DNA of 64,000 nucleotides from Posidoniimonas polymericola (GTDB lineage Bacteria > Planctomycetota > Planctomycetia > Pirellulales > Lacipirellulaceae): assembly GCF_007859935.1 (NCBI RefSeq), contig NZ_SJPO01000007.1, forward strand, positions 248,001 through 312,000, given 5' to 3'. This document shows positions 1 through 8,217 of this stretch, piece after piece (position 1 is the stretch's first letter; each line of letters opens with the position of its first letter). The notes under the pieces were generated by a model. That model was not told the origin of the DNA. It saw only the letters and a program-made list of their open reading frames with translations, and searched no databases. The position numbers were made by a program, and so were the translations under genes.

Positions 1-91
1 AAACCTGCACGTCGAACGGTTCGGCCGCCGACAGCGGGGCGAGCGGCGTCAGCAGCAACGCCGCAGCTAGCGTCATACTCAGGTTATTCAT
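1..91 (-). CDS. Secreted protein, N-terminal fragment (runs off window)
   Basis: Only the first 30 codons are inside the window. They encode a classical Sec signal peptide: MNNLSMT, then a hydrophobic AAALLLTPLAPLSA core with a likely cleavage after a small-residue site before EPFDV. The rest lies beyond position 1, so no function can be given. It starts 11 bases after the stop of the small secreted protein at 103-402 and is on the same strand as the GH43 and GH51 genes, so it is probably the next member of the arabinan-degradation operon. Confidence 0.55.
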   Translation of the reverse strand, partial: MNNLSMTLAAALLLTPLAPLSAAEPFDVQV

Positions 92-102
92 GATGCTCTC
101 CG

Positions 103-402
103 TCAATGAATTGGGGATGCCGCGAACGCCGCCGGTACAAGCAGAGCAGCGCCGGGCGAGAGCACGCCATACGGGTTGACCATGATGGTGTCGGCGATGG
201 TCAGCAACGGGTTATTGTAGTCGACCTGCCCGGTGTTGCGGTCGTCGACAACGATCCGCCCCTCAGACAAGGCGATGGGGTCGCCGTCCGACGAGACGCC
301 TCCGAGCTCCGCAACGAAGATCTTGTCCCCGATCCCGAGGACCGGCGTGGCGCCGAGCGCCAAGCCGACGAGCAGGCCGCAAGAGAGCAGGGGTGTTCTC
401 AT
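103..402 (-). CDS. Small secreted protein of unknown function
   Basis: This 99-residue protein begins with a signal peptide (MRTPLLSCGLLVGLALGATPVLG) and continues with about 75 mostly polar residues without a motif I recognise. The ATG at 402 is preferred over an in-frame TTG at 411 because the signal peptide is then normal length. It follows the GH43 gene by 48 bases on the same strand. There is no lipobox, no PEP-CTERM tail and no transmembrane segment beyond the leader. It may be a small accessory protein of the arabinan operon; no function is assigned. Confidence 0.45.
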   Translation of the reverse strand: MRTPLLSCGLLVGLALGATPVLGIGDKIFVAELGGVSSDGDPIALSEGRIVVDDRNTGQVDYNNPLLTIADTIMVNPYGVLSPGAALLVPAAFAASPIH

Positions 403-450
403 CGTGTGCAATCTATTTGGAGCAGGACGCGGCGCGGGCTACGGCTGAGG

Positions 451-1500
451 TCAGGGCTCGGGAGGATTCGGACCGCTGGACGATGCCGCGGGCTGCGGGG
501 GACGCCGCCGCGGTCGGCGAGGAGTGGTGTCATTGGCGACTAGCTGGACGTTGGTCGCTTGCGGCCAGTTGTCGTCCGACCAGGCGAACTCGGCGAGCCC
601 CAGCTTCGAGCGTCCCCGGTCGTCGCGGTCGTAGTAGTGGAATCCGAAACGCCGCTGCTCGCCGTCCTGAACCATCGCGACATGGCCCGGCCCGATCCGC
701 CGGCCGAGCGTCTCGAGCACCAGCGTCCCGCCACCCTCCAGCAGCGGCGTGCCGTCGCGGTCGAGGTAGGGGCCGGTCACCGCTTCGCTGCGGCCTACCA
801 GGATGCGGTAGGTGCTCTCCACGCCGCGGCAGCAAAGGCCGTGGTTCACAAACAGAAAATAAACACCGTCACGCTTAATTAGTGTCGGCGCTTCGATCAT
901 TTCTGCCCAAGCGAGGCGTGTCTTGTCTGCCCCCTTGAGTGACAGCCCGGTCGCCGGGTCGAGTTCCACCAGGTACAGGCCCTGCCAGTACGATCCAAAC
1001 GCCATCCAGTGGCGTCCGTCGTCGTCGACGAGGACCGACGGGTCGATGGCGTTGTAGGGCGCGTCGGGGTTAGAAGTCACCACCGCGCCGCGGTCGACCC
1101 AGCTATAGTCTTTGGATTCCGGATCGAGCGAGCGTGTCGCCACGAGGCCGATGCCGGAGTTCTGCTTGCCAAACTGCGAAGCAGAGTAGTACAGCCGGTA
1201 TTCGTCGCCGACCCGCACGATGTCGGGCGCCCAGTAGTGGCCCCGGAAGCCCGGGACCAACTCGGGGATCCACGCCGGGCGGCTCTCCTGGGCAAAAACG
1301 CCCGGCCCGGAGGTCCAGTTCTCAAGATCGGGCGAGGTGAGCGACTGCACCCCCCAGCCGGTCGAGAACAGCCGCCAGTGACCACCCTCGCGGACAATCG
1401 ACGAAGGGTCGTGCACGCGTACGTGCCCCGAGAGCACCGCTTCGTCGGCTGCCGCTGCGGCGCAGCACGCGAGCACGCAACACCCGGGGGCCCAATGCAT
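451..1500 (-). CDS. GH43 arabinan endo-/exo-alpha-1,5-L-arabinosidase, secreted
   Basis: A 349-residue five-bladed beta-propeller glycosidase. The three GH43 catalytic acids are visible: the base Asp31 in VHDPSS, the pKa-modulating Asp153 in YNAIDPS and the acid Glu203 in IEAPTL; WAPD at about 90-93 is also typical. A short leader rich in Ala and Cys (residues 1-19) indicates export. The family inverts alpha-1,5-arabinan linkages, releasing arabinose or arabino-oligosaccharides. The ATG overlaps the stop of the upstream GH51 gene by one base (TAATG), so the two are probably translationally coupled. The last 25 residues are Pro/Arg-rich and look non-essential. Family assignment is firm; endo versus exo action cannot be told from sequence. 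Confidence 0.88.
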   Translation of the reverse strand: MHWAPGCCVLACCAAAAADEAVLSGHVRVHDPSSIVREGGHWRLFSTGWGVQSLTSPDLENWTSGPGVFAQESRPAWIPELVPGFRGHYWAPDIVRVGDEYRLYYSASQFGKQNSGIGLVATRSLDPESKDYSWVDRGAVVTSNPDAPYNAIDPSVLVDDDGRHWMAFGSYWQGLYLVELDPATGLSLKGADKTRLAWAEMIEAPTLIKRDGVYFLFVNHGLCCRGVESTYRILVGRSEAVTGPYLDRDGTPLLEGGGTLVLETLGRRIGPGHVAMVQDGEQRRFGFHYYDRDDRGRSKLGLAEFAWSDDNWPQATNVQLVANDTTPRRPRRRPPQPAASSSGPNPPEP

Positions 1501-3977
1501 TACTGGGCTCCCTTGGTCGTCGTCCTCAAAATCGTAAAGGAGTGTGGTGGCAGGTCGATTGTCGAGTCGGCGCCCGAGAGGCGCTGCCGCGACGCTTGGG
1601 GCGAAACCTGTTGGGGCGCGTCGATTGAGTTTTCGTCTTCCGGATCGCCCGAGAGCCGGATCACCTGGGCCTCGCGGGGGCCGCCGGCGAGGCCGTTGAG
1701 CTGCAGCCGCACCGTGGTTGGTTCATCGGTGGGATTCACGAGTTTGACAATCGCCTTGCCGCCATCATCGGCAGTCGAAGCCCCAGCGAACACGCGGTCA
1801 ATCTGTGGCCTCGGGATTTCGACGTCGTGCACGACCTCCCCGTCGAGTGAGCAGATTACCCGTTCGCCCTGCACCACGACCTTGACGTCGTACCAGCGGC
1901 CGGTCTCGATCGTGCCCTCGGCGTCAACGACCTGCCGCGGGGTGGTCGAGTGGGCCGCTTGCTGATCGATCAGCCCGTGCCGCTTGTTGTTCCAGCCGCC
2001 GATATTCCACTCGATCCGCGAGCCGCCGTCCCCGTAACGGAGGAAGATGGCGAAACCTTCGCGCCCCGAAACCTTGCGTGCCTGGCAGGTGAAGGTCGCG
2101 TCGCCGCTGACCGGTTCGCCCACCAGGACCCGTGTCGCGCTGTCGAGCGAGGTCTGCCTAACCACGCCCTCATCGGTCTCCCAGTCGCCCAGGTGCACGG
2201 TTTGATTCTCGGCGTCCACGCTCAGCTTGCGGAACTCGACGCACGAGCGGTGCGAGCCGAGGCCGAACCGACCACCGACCGGCGGCGCCGGGCGTGGGTC
2301 GGTGATCTTGACCGGCGCGGTGATATCGCCGCGGTGCTTGCTGAACAGCTGCTGCACGTAGTAGCTGGGCGTCGCGTAGCTCTTCAGATTGTCGAACCAG
2401 ATCAGGTTCGGCCGCCACTGCCAGCCGTCCTCGTGGGCCATCAGCGGCGCGTACGCGCTCATGGTCACGACGTCCGAGTTCCGCTCGATCCCGGTCAAGA
2501 AGGCGGCCTCGGCGATCGCGCACCGCAGGTTGTTGCGGTTGCGGGGCGAAACAATCTGCACCGACTGCGCGGCGTACTCGCCCATAAACGCCTGCGGGCC
2601 GTTGCGGTCGTAGTTGTCGTACCGGTGGGCCTCCCGGAGGAACCAATCCGGGCAGGCGTAGCAGTGCTCGTCAACAATCGGGACCTGCTGCTTGCGGAGC
2701 AGCGGCCAGGCGTAGTCGAACAGGTCGCCCGAGGGGAACGGGCCCGAGGTCGAAATCAACTCGATCTCTGGATGCCGCTCCTGCAGCACCCGCGCAAACT
2801 CTTCGTACCGCTCGAAGTACTCGGGCCCCCACTGCTCGTTGCCGACGCCCAGCAGCTTCATGCCGAACGGCTCGGGGTGTCCCATCGCCGCCCGCTTAGC
2901 GCCCCAGGTGGTCTCGGCCGACCCGTTGGCGAACTCGATCAGGTCGAGCGCGTCCTGGATGTACGGGGCTAGCTCGTTGAGTGGGACGAGCTCCGAGGTG
3001 TTGAACTGGCACGCCATGCCGCAGTTCAGGATCGGAAGCGGCTCGGAGCCAAGGTCCTCGGCCAGCTGGAAGTACTCGAAGAAGCCGAGGTTGAACGACT
3101 GGTAGTAGTCCGGCGCAGGGCGGTGGGCGAATTCGGTGTTCCAGCGGTTGACAATCAGCCGCCGCTCTTCACGCGGGCCGATGGTAGTCTTCCACTGGTA
3201 GCGGTACTTGAGCTCACTGCCCTCGACGATGCAGCCCCCCGGGAACCGGAAGAACGCCGGCTTGAGGTCGGCCAGCAGCTGCACCAGATCGCGACGCAGG
3301 CCGCCGGGGCGGCCCTTCCAGGTGTCCGCTGGGCAGAGCGAGATCAGGTCGAGATCGGCCAGCTTGCCCGCGACCAGTCGCAATTCGAGTCGGGCCTTGT
3401 TGGCGGTCGTGTCGGCACGCAGCGTCGCCTCGTGGCGGCGCCAGGCAGAACCCTCGACGGTAAAGGTCTCGCCGGCCAGCTCTTGGCCCTGCTCGTCAAC
3501 GACACGCACCCGCAGTCTGGCGGCGCTGCCGGCGGTCGAGCGGCCCTGGAACGAGAGCCGGTAGTCGCCGCCACCGCGGATGCCCATCCCGCGGAAGCCC
3601 TCGTTGAAGACCCCGCCGTCCGACGCGCCGTCGCCGCCCTCTAAGCGGAGGTAGCGGGGGTTGGCCGAAGACATGGCCGCCTCGCTGGCAAGCTCGATCT
3701 CGACGCCCTGGCCGAGCCTGCTCCAGCCGAGCAGCGGTTTGGGCGCTTCGAGCGAGCCGTTCTTGACCAGCTCGGCACACAGGCCGCCATCGGCGCCGAA
3801 GTTGATGTCCTCGAAGAACGCGCCGATCAACCGCGGGCTGACCTTGTGCCCCGGGGTCGACAGGTCAACCTCGACCTCCACCGGCTCGACGGCGTCACCA
3901 ACGCCCGCCAACAGGCAGATGATCGCCAGGCTGCAGGCCGATGACCGCACAGCTAGGGAAGCGGCTCGGTAGTTCAT
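1500..3977 (-). CDS. GH51 alpha-L-arabinofuranosidase, secreted, multidomain
   Basis: An 825-residue secreted enzyme (signal peptide about 1-29). Residues about 90-215 resemble a CBM4/9-type carbohydrate-binding module. The catalytic barrel follows, with the acid/base Glu381 in GVGNEQWGPEY and a likely nucleophile Glu467 in FMGEYAA. A concanavalin/DUF1080-like insert lies near 600-730, and the C-terminal all-beta domain of GH51 enzymes closes the protein. The family removes terminal alpha-L-arabinofuranose from arabinan or arabinoxylan and works with the GH43 encoded directly downstream. It is the sixth gene of the minus-strand run beginning at 9708. Confidence 0.88.
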   Translation of the reverse strand: MNYRAASLAVRSSACSLAIICLLAGVGDAVEPVEVEVDLSTPGHKVSPRLIGAFFEDINFGADGGLCAELVKNGSLEAPKPLLGWSRLGQGVEIELASEAAMSSANPRYLRLEGGDGASDGGVFNEGFRGMGIRGGGDYRLSFQGRSTAGSAARLRVRVVDEQGQELAGETFTVEGSAWRRHEATLRADTTANKARLELRLVAGKLADLDLISLCPADTWKGRPGGLRRDLVQLLADLKPAFFRFPGGCIVEGSELKYRYQWKTTIGPREERRLIVNRWNTEFAHRPAPDYYQSFNLGFFEYFQLAEDLGSEPLPILNCGMACQFNTSELVPLNELAPYIQDALDLIEFANGSAETTWGAKRAAMGHPEPFGMKLLGVGNEQWGPEYFERYEEFARVLQERHPEIELISTSGPFPSGDLFDYAWPLLRKQQVPIVDEHCYACPDWFLREAHRYDNYDRNGPQAFMGEYAAQSVQIVSPRNRNNLRCAIAEAAFLTGIERNSDVVTMSAYAPLMAHEDGWQWRPNLIWFDNLKSYATPSYYVQQLFSKHRGDITAPVKITDPRPAPPVGGRFGLGSHRSCVEFRKLSVDAENQTVHLGDWETDEGVVRQTSLDSATRVLVGEPVSGDATFTCQARKVSGREGFAIFLRYGDGGSRIEWNIGGWNNKRHGLIDQQAAHSTTPRQVVDAEGTIETGRWYDVKVVVQGERVICSLDGEVVHDVEIPRPQIDRVFAGASTADDGGKAIVKLVNPTDEPTTVRLQLNGLAGGPREAQVIRLSGDPEDENSIDAPQQVSPQASRQRLSGADSTIDLPPHSFTILRTTTKGAQ

Positions 3978-4029
3978 CGTGTCGCAGCCCTACCGGCCGC
4001 CTCCGCAAGTTGCAAATCGGGCGACGGGC

Positions 4030-5172
4030 CTACTGATCGGTGGTGACGACTTCACCGCCGCGGGCCGAGGTCATCGCGTTCCAGGCAATGATATCGATGC
4101 CGTCGGTGATGAGGGTAACCGACCCGTCGCATCGCGAAGCAACCACACCGCCAGGGTGCCGACTGCGGGCCGCGATGTGCTGCTGCTTGGTGCCACCTGG
4201 GTTGTCTACCGTTGCAGACGCGGGAACCCCCGTCACGCCGCCGCGCCCGCCGCCTTGCGGGAAGCTAGCAGGAGCGCTCGGCTTGCCCGACAGCGGATTG
4301 ACTGGCAGATTGGCGTCTTGCCAAACGCCACTCACGCCGCCGAACCACTCTCCCTGCCGCGCTAGGGCGTCCGGGTTTTGCGAATTTGGAGCATTCACCC
4401 CGGTAAACGTCTGTCCGCCAAGCGCGGATTGTGCGTCTGAGTAGGGGCCGCCCCACGCATTGCCGTTCTCGGGGAGGACAACGACCTCGGCCATCATCAT
4501 GGTGTTGGAAGTGCCGTCGAGGATCTTGCTGATCTTGCCGACCTTCTCAGGAATGAACGGGCCGCCGCCGGCGGTGACAACGGGGAACCCAGCATTCTTG
4601 TATGCCGTGCAGGCGTCGCAGCCCGCGTTAGTTGTGAGAATATCGTGTTGGCCATAGACGGTGTTGCCAGCATTGACCACGTAGTTGGATCGAACCCGGG
4701 CCCACGTCTGGCTGTTCCACTCGTTGCGCTGCAGGCCGATATCCGACGGGCACGCAAACATGCTGATGAACGCGGTCCGCACAGGGTAATTGCTGGCGTG
4801 GCTCAGCGAGGCGTCTGGGTTGCCGACGTCGGCAAGCTGCGATTGCTCGATGTAGGGCATCACGGGGATGTACCAGCCGTGGTCGTCGTACCAGCCGGTT
4901 GCGGTGGGAGGGCCAAGCCCCGCAGCGTAGAGAGATTGCAGCTTAGCTCCACTCCAGGCCTTGGCCATCGGGGGCAGGCCCCCTCGGGCTGACTCGTAGT
5001 TGAGCATCGCCAGTGACAACTGCCGCAGCTGGTTCATGCACTGCGACCGCCGGGCCGCTTCGCGGGCCGCCTGCACCGCCGGCAGCAGCAGCGCGATCAA
5101 GACGCCAATGATCGCGATTACGACCAGCAGCTCGACGAGGGTGAAACCCGTTTTCTTGTGATTGACTCGCAT
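4030..5172 (-). CDS. DUF1559 pseudopilin-like protein with N-methylation motif
   Basis: A 380-residue protein with the type IV pilin/type II secretion N-terminus [20 protein letters not shown] followed by [14 protein letters not shown], and the usual planctomycete DUF1559 body ending in a conserved HPGGV...DGSV motif. Prepilin peptidase should cut before the Phe of GFTLVE. The ATG at 5172 is chosen over 5178 because GGAG lies 7-8 bases before it and too close to the first ATG. DUF1559 proteins are greatly expanded in Planctomycetes; surface filament or adhesion roles are assumed, not shown here. Each of the three copies in this window sits beside a small lipoprotein and a glycoside hydrolase. 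Confidence 0.9.
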   Translation of the reverse strand: MRVNHKKTGFTLVELLVVIAIIGVLIALLLPAVQAAREAARRSQCMNQLRQLSLAMLNYESARGGLPPMAKAWSGAKLQSLYAAGLGPPTATGWYDDHGWYIPVMPYIEQSQLADVGNPDASLSHASNYPVRTAFISMFACPSDIGLQRNEWNSQTWARVRSNYVVNAGNTVYGQHDILTTNAGCDACTAYKNAGFPVVTAGGGPFIPEKVGKISKILDGTSNTMMMAEVVVLPENGNAWGGPYSDAQSALGGQTFTGVNAPNSQNPDALARQGEWFGGVSGVWQDANLPVNPLSGKPSAPASFPQGGGRGGVTGVPASATVDNPGGTKQQHIAARSRHPGGVVASRCDGSVTLITDGIDIIAWNAMTSARGGEVVTTDQ

Positions 5173-5264
5173 CCACATGCTCCTTCGCGAGTGGGCAGAA
5201 CTAGCAGGCGTGGGCTCGAGAGTCGAGTCGCCCGGGTGTCTTCCCTGTGCTATCTAGTAGGGGG

Positions 5265-5708
5265 CTAAAGGTCGAAGTCCTGTTGTCCGCCGCCGGCGGG
5301 GATCTCCGTTTCGATTCCCGCCGCCTTGCCCGGCGGCACAATGCTTCTCTTCTCTTGGTACTCTTGTCCGGTGCGCTCGCTGACGCGGGCCGGACCGACG
5401 GGACGCTCGATGTTGAACACGACCTTGTTGGGCCCGACCGGCACCTCGGTAACTTGGTACTTACCCCCGTTGATGGGAGCCGACACGGCGTCGGCGAGGG
5501 CTTTTCCCTCGGGGATGAACCCGATGGTGGCCTCCGCGTCGGCAGGGATCGGCTTGCCGCCGATCGTCACGGTACCCGAGAGGCTCGTGGTGGCTCCTTG
5601 GCCGCAGCCCATCGCCAGCACGACAAGCAGTAGAGCGACGCCGCGGTCTGCCCCAATTCCGCGGCGCCGCCTAACTGCTGGATGTTTCCGAAAGCTAGGA
5701 ATCATCAT
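5265..5708 (-). CDS. Small lipoprotein, transthyretin/carboxypeptidase-regulatory-like
   Basis: A 147-residue protein with an Arg-rich N-terminus, a hydrophobic stretch and a lipobox-like LAMGC, then a beta-rich domain (SLSGTVTIGGKPI) typical of the small planctomycete lipoproteins encoded beside DUF1559 genes. The start is placed at the first of two adjacent ATGs (5708/5705) behind purine-rich AAGAGAGAG; the longer open frame upstream only reads through the preceding gene. It lies 29 bases after the LamG gene and 92 bases before the DUF1559 gene. Paralogues occur at 41656, 42087 and 59767. The function is unknown; a cell-envelope partner of the pseudopilin is a reasonable guess. Confidence 0.75.
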   Translation of the reverse strand: MMIPSFRKHPAVRRRRGIGADRGVALLLVVLAMGCGQGATTSLSGTVTIGGKPIPADAEATIGFIPEGKALADAVSAPINGGKYQVTEVPVGPNKVVFNIERPVGPARVSERTGQEYQEKRSIVPPGKAAGIETEIPAGGGQQDFDL

Positions 5709-5736
5709 CTCTCTCTTTGACAGTGCGATTAACGAA

Positions 5737-7188
5737 TCAGCCAAGACGGCGCCGGCGGGCGGCAACCAGGCAACCGAACGCGGCGACCGACAGCAACGCG
5801 GTCGGCTCGGGGACCGCACCAGCCGCACCGCCCACGTTGAGCGTGGCGCCGTAGTTGGCGGCCCAAGTGTCGTAGTCGGCCTGAGTGTAGGTCCCGGGGT
5901 TGTCCCGCCAAACGGTGTAGTCGGCCGCGTCGACCGTGCCGTCCATGTTGAAGTCACCCGGCAGGTCGTCGACGAACGCGCCGATCGTCACGGTGGCCAG
6001 CGTCAGGGCGCCGCCCGCAGGCGCGTAGCGGAATTCAATGTCGCCCATCGCCCCAAGCAACGCGGGGTTCACCGGCACGCCCAGCGAAACGCTGTTGTAG
6101 GGCGCGATGGTGGTGTCACCCGAAAGGAACTGCTCCACAAGGCGGCTGGCCGACAGGGCGACGGTTGCCTCGTCCCACGACTCACCCGTTCCCGGGCCGA
6201 TCGAGTCGAGGCCCTGGTCGCTCAGCGAGTCCCAGCCGGTCGTGCCGTTGAAGTCGGCGGTCAGCAGCGAGCCGTTGGCGCTGTCGACCCGGTAGTAGTC
6301 GATCGAGATGTCCGCGGTGCTGGTGTTCTTCAGGCGCGCCTCTCCGGTGACCGGGTCGATCTGCAGCTCGAGCGGGGTCGAGATGTCGGTCTCGAACAGC
6401 ACATCGGTGGTTACAAGCACGTTGTCCATGATGCCGTCGACGTGGTCGACAAAGCCGCCGTTGTACCAGCCGCGTCCGAATGTCCAGTTAAGGGCCGACG
6501 ACATGAAGTCGTTTGCGGAGCCCTCGCCCTGGTAGGTGTGGAAGCCAACCTGCTCGCCATCCACGAACAGGCCGAGTGTGGTCCCGTCGCTCACGGCGGC
6601 GACGTTGTACCAAGTGTCTGTCTGGACACCGCCCGCAGGGGCGCCGTCGACAATCGCCCGCTCGCCACCGGAGGTAACTAGGTTCACCCGGAACCGGTCG
6701 TCGATGCCATTCTTGACCAGGTAGAAGTCCGACTCGGGGGACCCCACCGACGAGCCATCACGGCCAATCATCGTCCGCCAGCCGGCAATATCGCGCAGCA
6801 GAATATCTGTCGAGATTGTCCAGGTAGGCGAGGTCCAGTCGTGCAGGGCGCCCTCGGTGGCGTAGCCGTCCGAGGTGGTGTTCGGGTCGCCGGCGCCAAC
6901 CTCCAGATTCATCGCCAGGCCGCTGCCCGACGGGGTCTGGCTGGTCCAGCTCGGGCCGAACTGCTCGTTGAAGCCCCGCATCAAAATTGCGTTGACGGTG
7001 TCGGTCGAACCGCCCGAGCCGTCGGCTTCGCCGAGCGGAGTAAATTCGGCGCCGTCGGTTCCGTCTTCAAAGTTCCACAGGGCGACGTTCTGGCCGTGGA
7101 CACTCGGCGCGAGGCCGAGCAGCAGGGCGACCGCAGCCGCCCATCGCAGCTTGGCCGCGGTGCTGGAGCTGGGGGAGTGCTTCGTCAT
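5737..7188 (-). CDS. LamG-domain PEP-CTERM protein with dockerin-like segment
   Basis: A 483-residue secreted protein: signal peptide (1-33, ending SVHG), a concanavalin-like LamG domain (about 34-260, with the repeated pattern NFEDGT and DHVDGIMDNV), a beta-rich middle, one EF-hand/dockerin-like repeat (GDFNMDGTVDAADYTVWRDN) and a PEP-CTERM tail (VPEPTALL, hydrophobic helix, ARRRR). The tail is known to be a sorting signal cut by exosortase-type enzymes; no exosortase is in the window. GGAG lies 8 bases before the ATG. The LamG part is closely similar to the next upstream gene, which looks like a tandem duplicate lacking the dockerin-like part. Confidence 0.85.
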   Translation of the reverse strand: MTKHSPSSSTAAKLRWAAAVALLLGLAPSVHGQNVALWNFEDGTDGAEFTPLGEADGSGGSTDTVNAILMRGFNEQFGPSWTSQTPSGSGLAMNLEVGAGDPNTTSDGYATEGALHDWTSPTWTISTDILLRDIAGWRTMIGRDGSSVGSPESDFYLVKNGIDDRFRVNLVTSGGERAIVDGAPAGGVQTDTWYNVAAVSDGTTLGLFVDGEQVGFHTYQGEGSANDFMSSALNWTFGRGWYNGGFVDHVDGIMDNVLVTTDVLFETDISTPLELQIDPVTGEARLKNTSTADISIDYYRVDSANGSLLTADFNGTTGWDSLSDQGLDSIGPGTGESWDEATVALSASRLVEQFLSGDTTIAPYNSVSLGVPVNPALLGAMGDIEFRYAPAGGALTLATVTIGAFVDDLPGDFNMDGTVDAADYTVWRDNPGTYTQADYDTWAANYGATLNVGGAAGAVPEPTALLSVAAFGCLVAARRRRLG

Positions 7189-7272
7189 TTATTCGTCTCC
7201 ACGAGAAGAGTTGGTGCAAGCTTCGTTAAGCAGGAGTAGTTTATCGCTGGAAAGACTCTCGCCATCGGGCGG

Positions 7273-8148
7273 CTAGCGACGCCGACAGGCGGCGAGCGGC
7301 AGGCTCAGCAGGATGAGGACCGCCGCGGCCGGCTCAGGAACAACAGCCAGTGGGATCAGGTCGCCGGCGCCGAGGGCGACGTCACTGAACCGGACGTTGT
7401 CCATGATGCCGTCGACATGGTCGACAAAGCCGCCGTTGTACCAGCCTCGGCCGAAGGTCCAGTTGAGGGCCGAGTTCGGGATCGCGTTGTCCGCAACGGT
7501 TTGAGCAGTGATGTCGAGGGTCGAAACTACCTGGTAGCCCTCGCCCTCGTTGATCAGGAGGGAGAGGGTTTGCCCGTCGCTCGTAGCCGCGACGCCGTAC
7601 CATGTATCGGGCTGCACGCCGCCGGCCGGTTGGCCATCGAGGATCCAACGCTGCCCACCCACGGTGTCGTAGTTCAGGCGGAACTGGTTGTCGATGCCGT
7701 TCTTCACCAGGTAGAAGTCCGATTCCGGCTCGCTCTGGGTGGAGCCGTCGCGACCCACCATGGTCCGCCAGCCGTTGACATCCCGGAGCATGACTTGAGT
7801 CTCAATGGTCCACTGCTCGGGCGACCAGCCGTGCAGGGCGCCTTCGGTAACGTAGCCGTCCGAGGTGGTGTTTGGCGCCACGCCGATCACGAGGTCCATC
7901 GCCAGGCCAGTCAGGTCCGAAGTGGCGGACGTGAAATTGGGTCCGAACTCTTCGTTGTAGCCACGCATCAGGATGCCGTTGGCCGTGTCGACCGAACCGC
8001 CGCTGCCGTTCGCGTCACCGACCGGGGTGAACTCCTGGCCGGCAGTGCCGTCCTCAAAGTCCCAGTAGGCGACCGTGGCCGCGTTGGCGACGCTGCACAC
8101 TGCAAGCGTGGCGGTTAAGGCAAACATCAAACGTTGCGGGGCGTTCAC
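7273..8148 (-). CDS. LamG-domain PEP-CTERM protein
   Basis: A 291-residue secreted protein with a LamG/concanavalin-like domain (YWDFEDGTAGQEFTPVGDAN near the start; DHVDGIMDNVRF near the end) and a PEP-CTERM tail (VVPEPAAAVLILLSLPLAACRRR). The GTG at 8148 is chosen because GGAG sits 8 bases upstream and the leader VNAPQRLMFALTATLAVCSVANA becomes a normal signal peptide; an in-frame TTG at 8196 would add an unlikely 16 residues. It is a near-copy of the LamG part of the gene at 5737-7188. Carbohydrate binding or surface attachment is inferred from the fold only. Confidence 0.82.
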   Translation of the reverse strand: MNAPQRLMFALTATLAVCSVANAATVAYWDFEDGTAGQEFTPVGDANGSGGSVDTANGILMRGYNEEFGPNFTSATSDLTGLAMDLVIGVAPNTTSDGYVTEGALHGWSPEQWTIETQVMLRDVNGWRTMVGRDGSTQSEPESDFYLVKNGIDNQFRLNYDTVGGQRWILDGQPAGGVQPDTWYGVAATSDGQTLSLLINEGEGYQVVSTLDITAQTVADNAIPNSALNWTFGRGWYNGGFVDHVDGIMDNVRFSDVALGAGDLIPLAVVPEPAAAVLILLSLPLAACRRR

Positions 8149-8217
8149 GAGGCTTACTCCAGGAAATGGTGTTGTATCGAATGAATGCAGAATCAATTGA
8201 TCAAACCGCTGTGCCGA

